Source: an uncultured Bacilli bacterium (GTDB taxonomy: Bacteria > Bacillota_I > Bacilli_A > RF39 > UBA660). From it: a stretch of DNA of 64,000 bases. This document shows positions 63,304-64,000 of this stretch, piece after piece. The translations under genes and the position numbers were made by a program. Position 1 is the stretch's first letter, and each line of letters starts with the position of its first letter. The stretch is from positions 1 through 64,000 of the forward strand of contig CANRAH010000006.1 of assembly GCA_947628565.1 (NCBI GenBank), read 5' to 3'. The notes beneath the pieces were generated by a model, which was not told the origin of the DNA, did no database searches, and was given only the letters and a program-made list of their open reading frames with translations.

Positions 63304-63337
63304 TATCAAAAAAACGTAATATTTAAAATACGTTTTT
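63304..63337 (-). terminator. Terminator of the two-gene hypothetical operon
   Basis: AAAACGTA (63311-63318) pairs with TACGTTTT (63329-63336); minus-strand T run follows. Confidence 0.8.
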
Positions 63338-63638
63338 AATTTTTATTTTCTATTAAATTACATACATTATCTATAAATTGACCACTTATATCTTGCAATG
63401 TATTCAAATAGCAAAATATTGCATTTAAGAATTCATCTTCGCTTAAATCATCTCTATTTATATTTAACATTTCCTTATTTAAAACCATATCAGGAATAAC
63501 ATTTAACTTAGTACATATTTTAGAATAATTAGATATAAGGCTTTCGAGTTCACTTATTATTTCATCACGTTTATTTTTAAGTGGAAGAAGCTTATAATAT
63601 TCCATAAGTCCTGTGAATGCTTGCTTTTCTATCTCCAT
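63336..63638 (-). CDS. Hypothetical helical protein
   Basis: A 100-aa soluble helical protein (MEIEKQAFTGLMEYYKLLPLKNKRDEII...). Its start overlaps the stop of the preceding gene by one base, so the two are coupled. No motif recognised. Confidence 0.55.
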   Translation of the reverse strand: MEIEKQAFTGLMEYYKLLPLKNKRDEIISELESLISNYSKICTKLNVIPDMVLNKEMLNINRDDLSEDEFLNAIFCYLNTLQDISGQFIDNVCNLIENKN

Positions 63639-63988
63639 TAATTTTTTACCTTTACATTCTCATATTCATAATCTTTAGATGTCAAAGACATAAATCTTCT
63701 TGTTGCAACATCCATTCTTCTAATTTTATAATACCTATTTTTTAATGCATTATACATCTTTATATTAATATTATCTTTAGAACTTTTTTTATTTTTTACT
63801 TCTTCCAACCTTTTAAGCTCATTAGAGCCTACTTTTTTTTCTATTAACTTTTCTATATAATGAATTTCTGACTTTATTTCATTTATATCATCAACTGACG
63901 AATTAGATGTATTTAAAAGTGTACTTAAATCTGCTTGCAAATCTCTTCTTTTATTTTGCAACTCTTGAATATTTAAATCACTTATCAT
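63638..63988 (-). CDS. Hypothetical coiled-coil protein
   Basis: A 116-aa protein with a coiled-coil N-terminal two-thirds (LQNKRRDLQADLSTLLN, IHYIEKLIEKKVGSNELKRL) and a basic tail (RYYKIRRMDVATRRFMSL). Coupled to the next gene by a one-base overlap; ribosome site GGTGATG at the window edge. No family recognised. Confidence 0.55.
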   Translation of the reverse strand: MISDLNIQELQNKRRDLQADLSTLLNTSNSSVDDINEIKSEIHYIEKLIEKKVGSNELKRLEEVKNKKSSKDNINIKMYNALKNRYYKIRRMDVATRRFMSLTSKDYEYENVKVKN

Positions 63989-64000
63989 AACATCACCTAC

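Overview
The window looks like a chromosomal segment from a very AT-rich, endospore-forming, probably anaerobic member of the Bacillota, most likely an uncultured gut lineage near the Bacilli/Erysipelotrichia ('RF39'-like) groups. The reasons are: sporulation genes (spoIVA, spoIIIAH, gerE, gerM, sigK) and collagen-like spore-surface proteins; the oxygen-sensitive class III ribonucleotide reductase NrdD/NrdG; a T-box leader on serS; and AGGAGG-type ribosome sites with many GTG/TTG starts. TGA is used as a stop and Trp is TGG, so the code is standard. Taxonomy is an inference; no marker was searched.

Layout. 1-8.3 kb: tRNA-Gly, a heterodimeric ABC exporter pair, a large collagen-like protein, and a fused ATPase/FtsX-type permease. 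8.5-11.3 kb: a tandem HD-domain protein, a small membrane protein, a 32-residue hydrophobic peptide that looks like a type I toxin, and tRNA-Cys. 11.4-20.2 kb: secreted nuclease, nrdD - small NrdD-like gene - nrdG, a two-component system, CCA-adding enzyme, NahK-like sugar kinase, HU. 20.5-27.4 kb: spoIVA, engB, gpmI, an XRE regulator, then spoIIIAH, gerE and gerM followed by tRNA-Arg. 27.5-40.4 kb is an accessory, decaying region: a 1069-aa zinc-metallopeptidase-like protein with a duplicated helical-repeat half, a nucleosidase, a transglutaminase-like protein, surface/membrane proteins, several single-base frameshifts, and recognisable fragments of serS, tRNA-Arg and a membrane-protein gene found intact elsewhere in the window. 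40.4-48 kb: serS with T-box, then sigK. 48-64 kb: housekeeping genes (dusB, dnaE, rpmB, ruvA/ruvB, gapdh, nucleoside kinase, clpP, efp, rpmG, class B PBP, nfo).

The main discovery is at 42.5-47.9 kb. The gene for the late mother-cell sigma factor SigK is split into a 109-codon 5' part and a 122-codon 3' part by a 4,677-bp element carrying its own large serine recombinase, a 512-aa coiled-coil gene and one small gene. Joining the two parts at the shared AATG restores an uninterrupted 231-codon SigK (junction CIENEILMYF). The reciprocal junction forms a 46-bp imperfect palindrome, as expected for the attP of a serine integrase. This is a very compact equivalent of the Bacillus subtilis skin element, implying that SigK is made only after DNA excision in the mother cell.

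The sporulation genes make a coherent late mother-cell set. spoIVA, spoIIIAH and sigK have sigma-E-like promoter candidates, sigK also has a SpoIIID-like box, gerE has a sigma-K-like promoter, and the collagen-like proteins at 4.1 and 33.8 kb are plausible outer-coat/exosporium products of that programme. Homology calls come from recognising motifs by eye; nothing was searched or computed.
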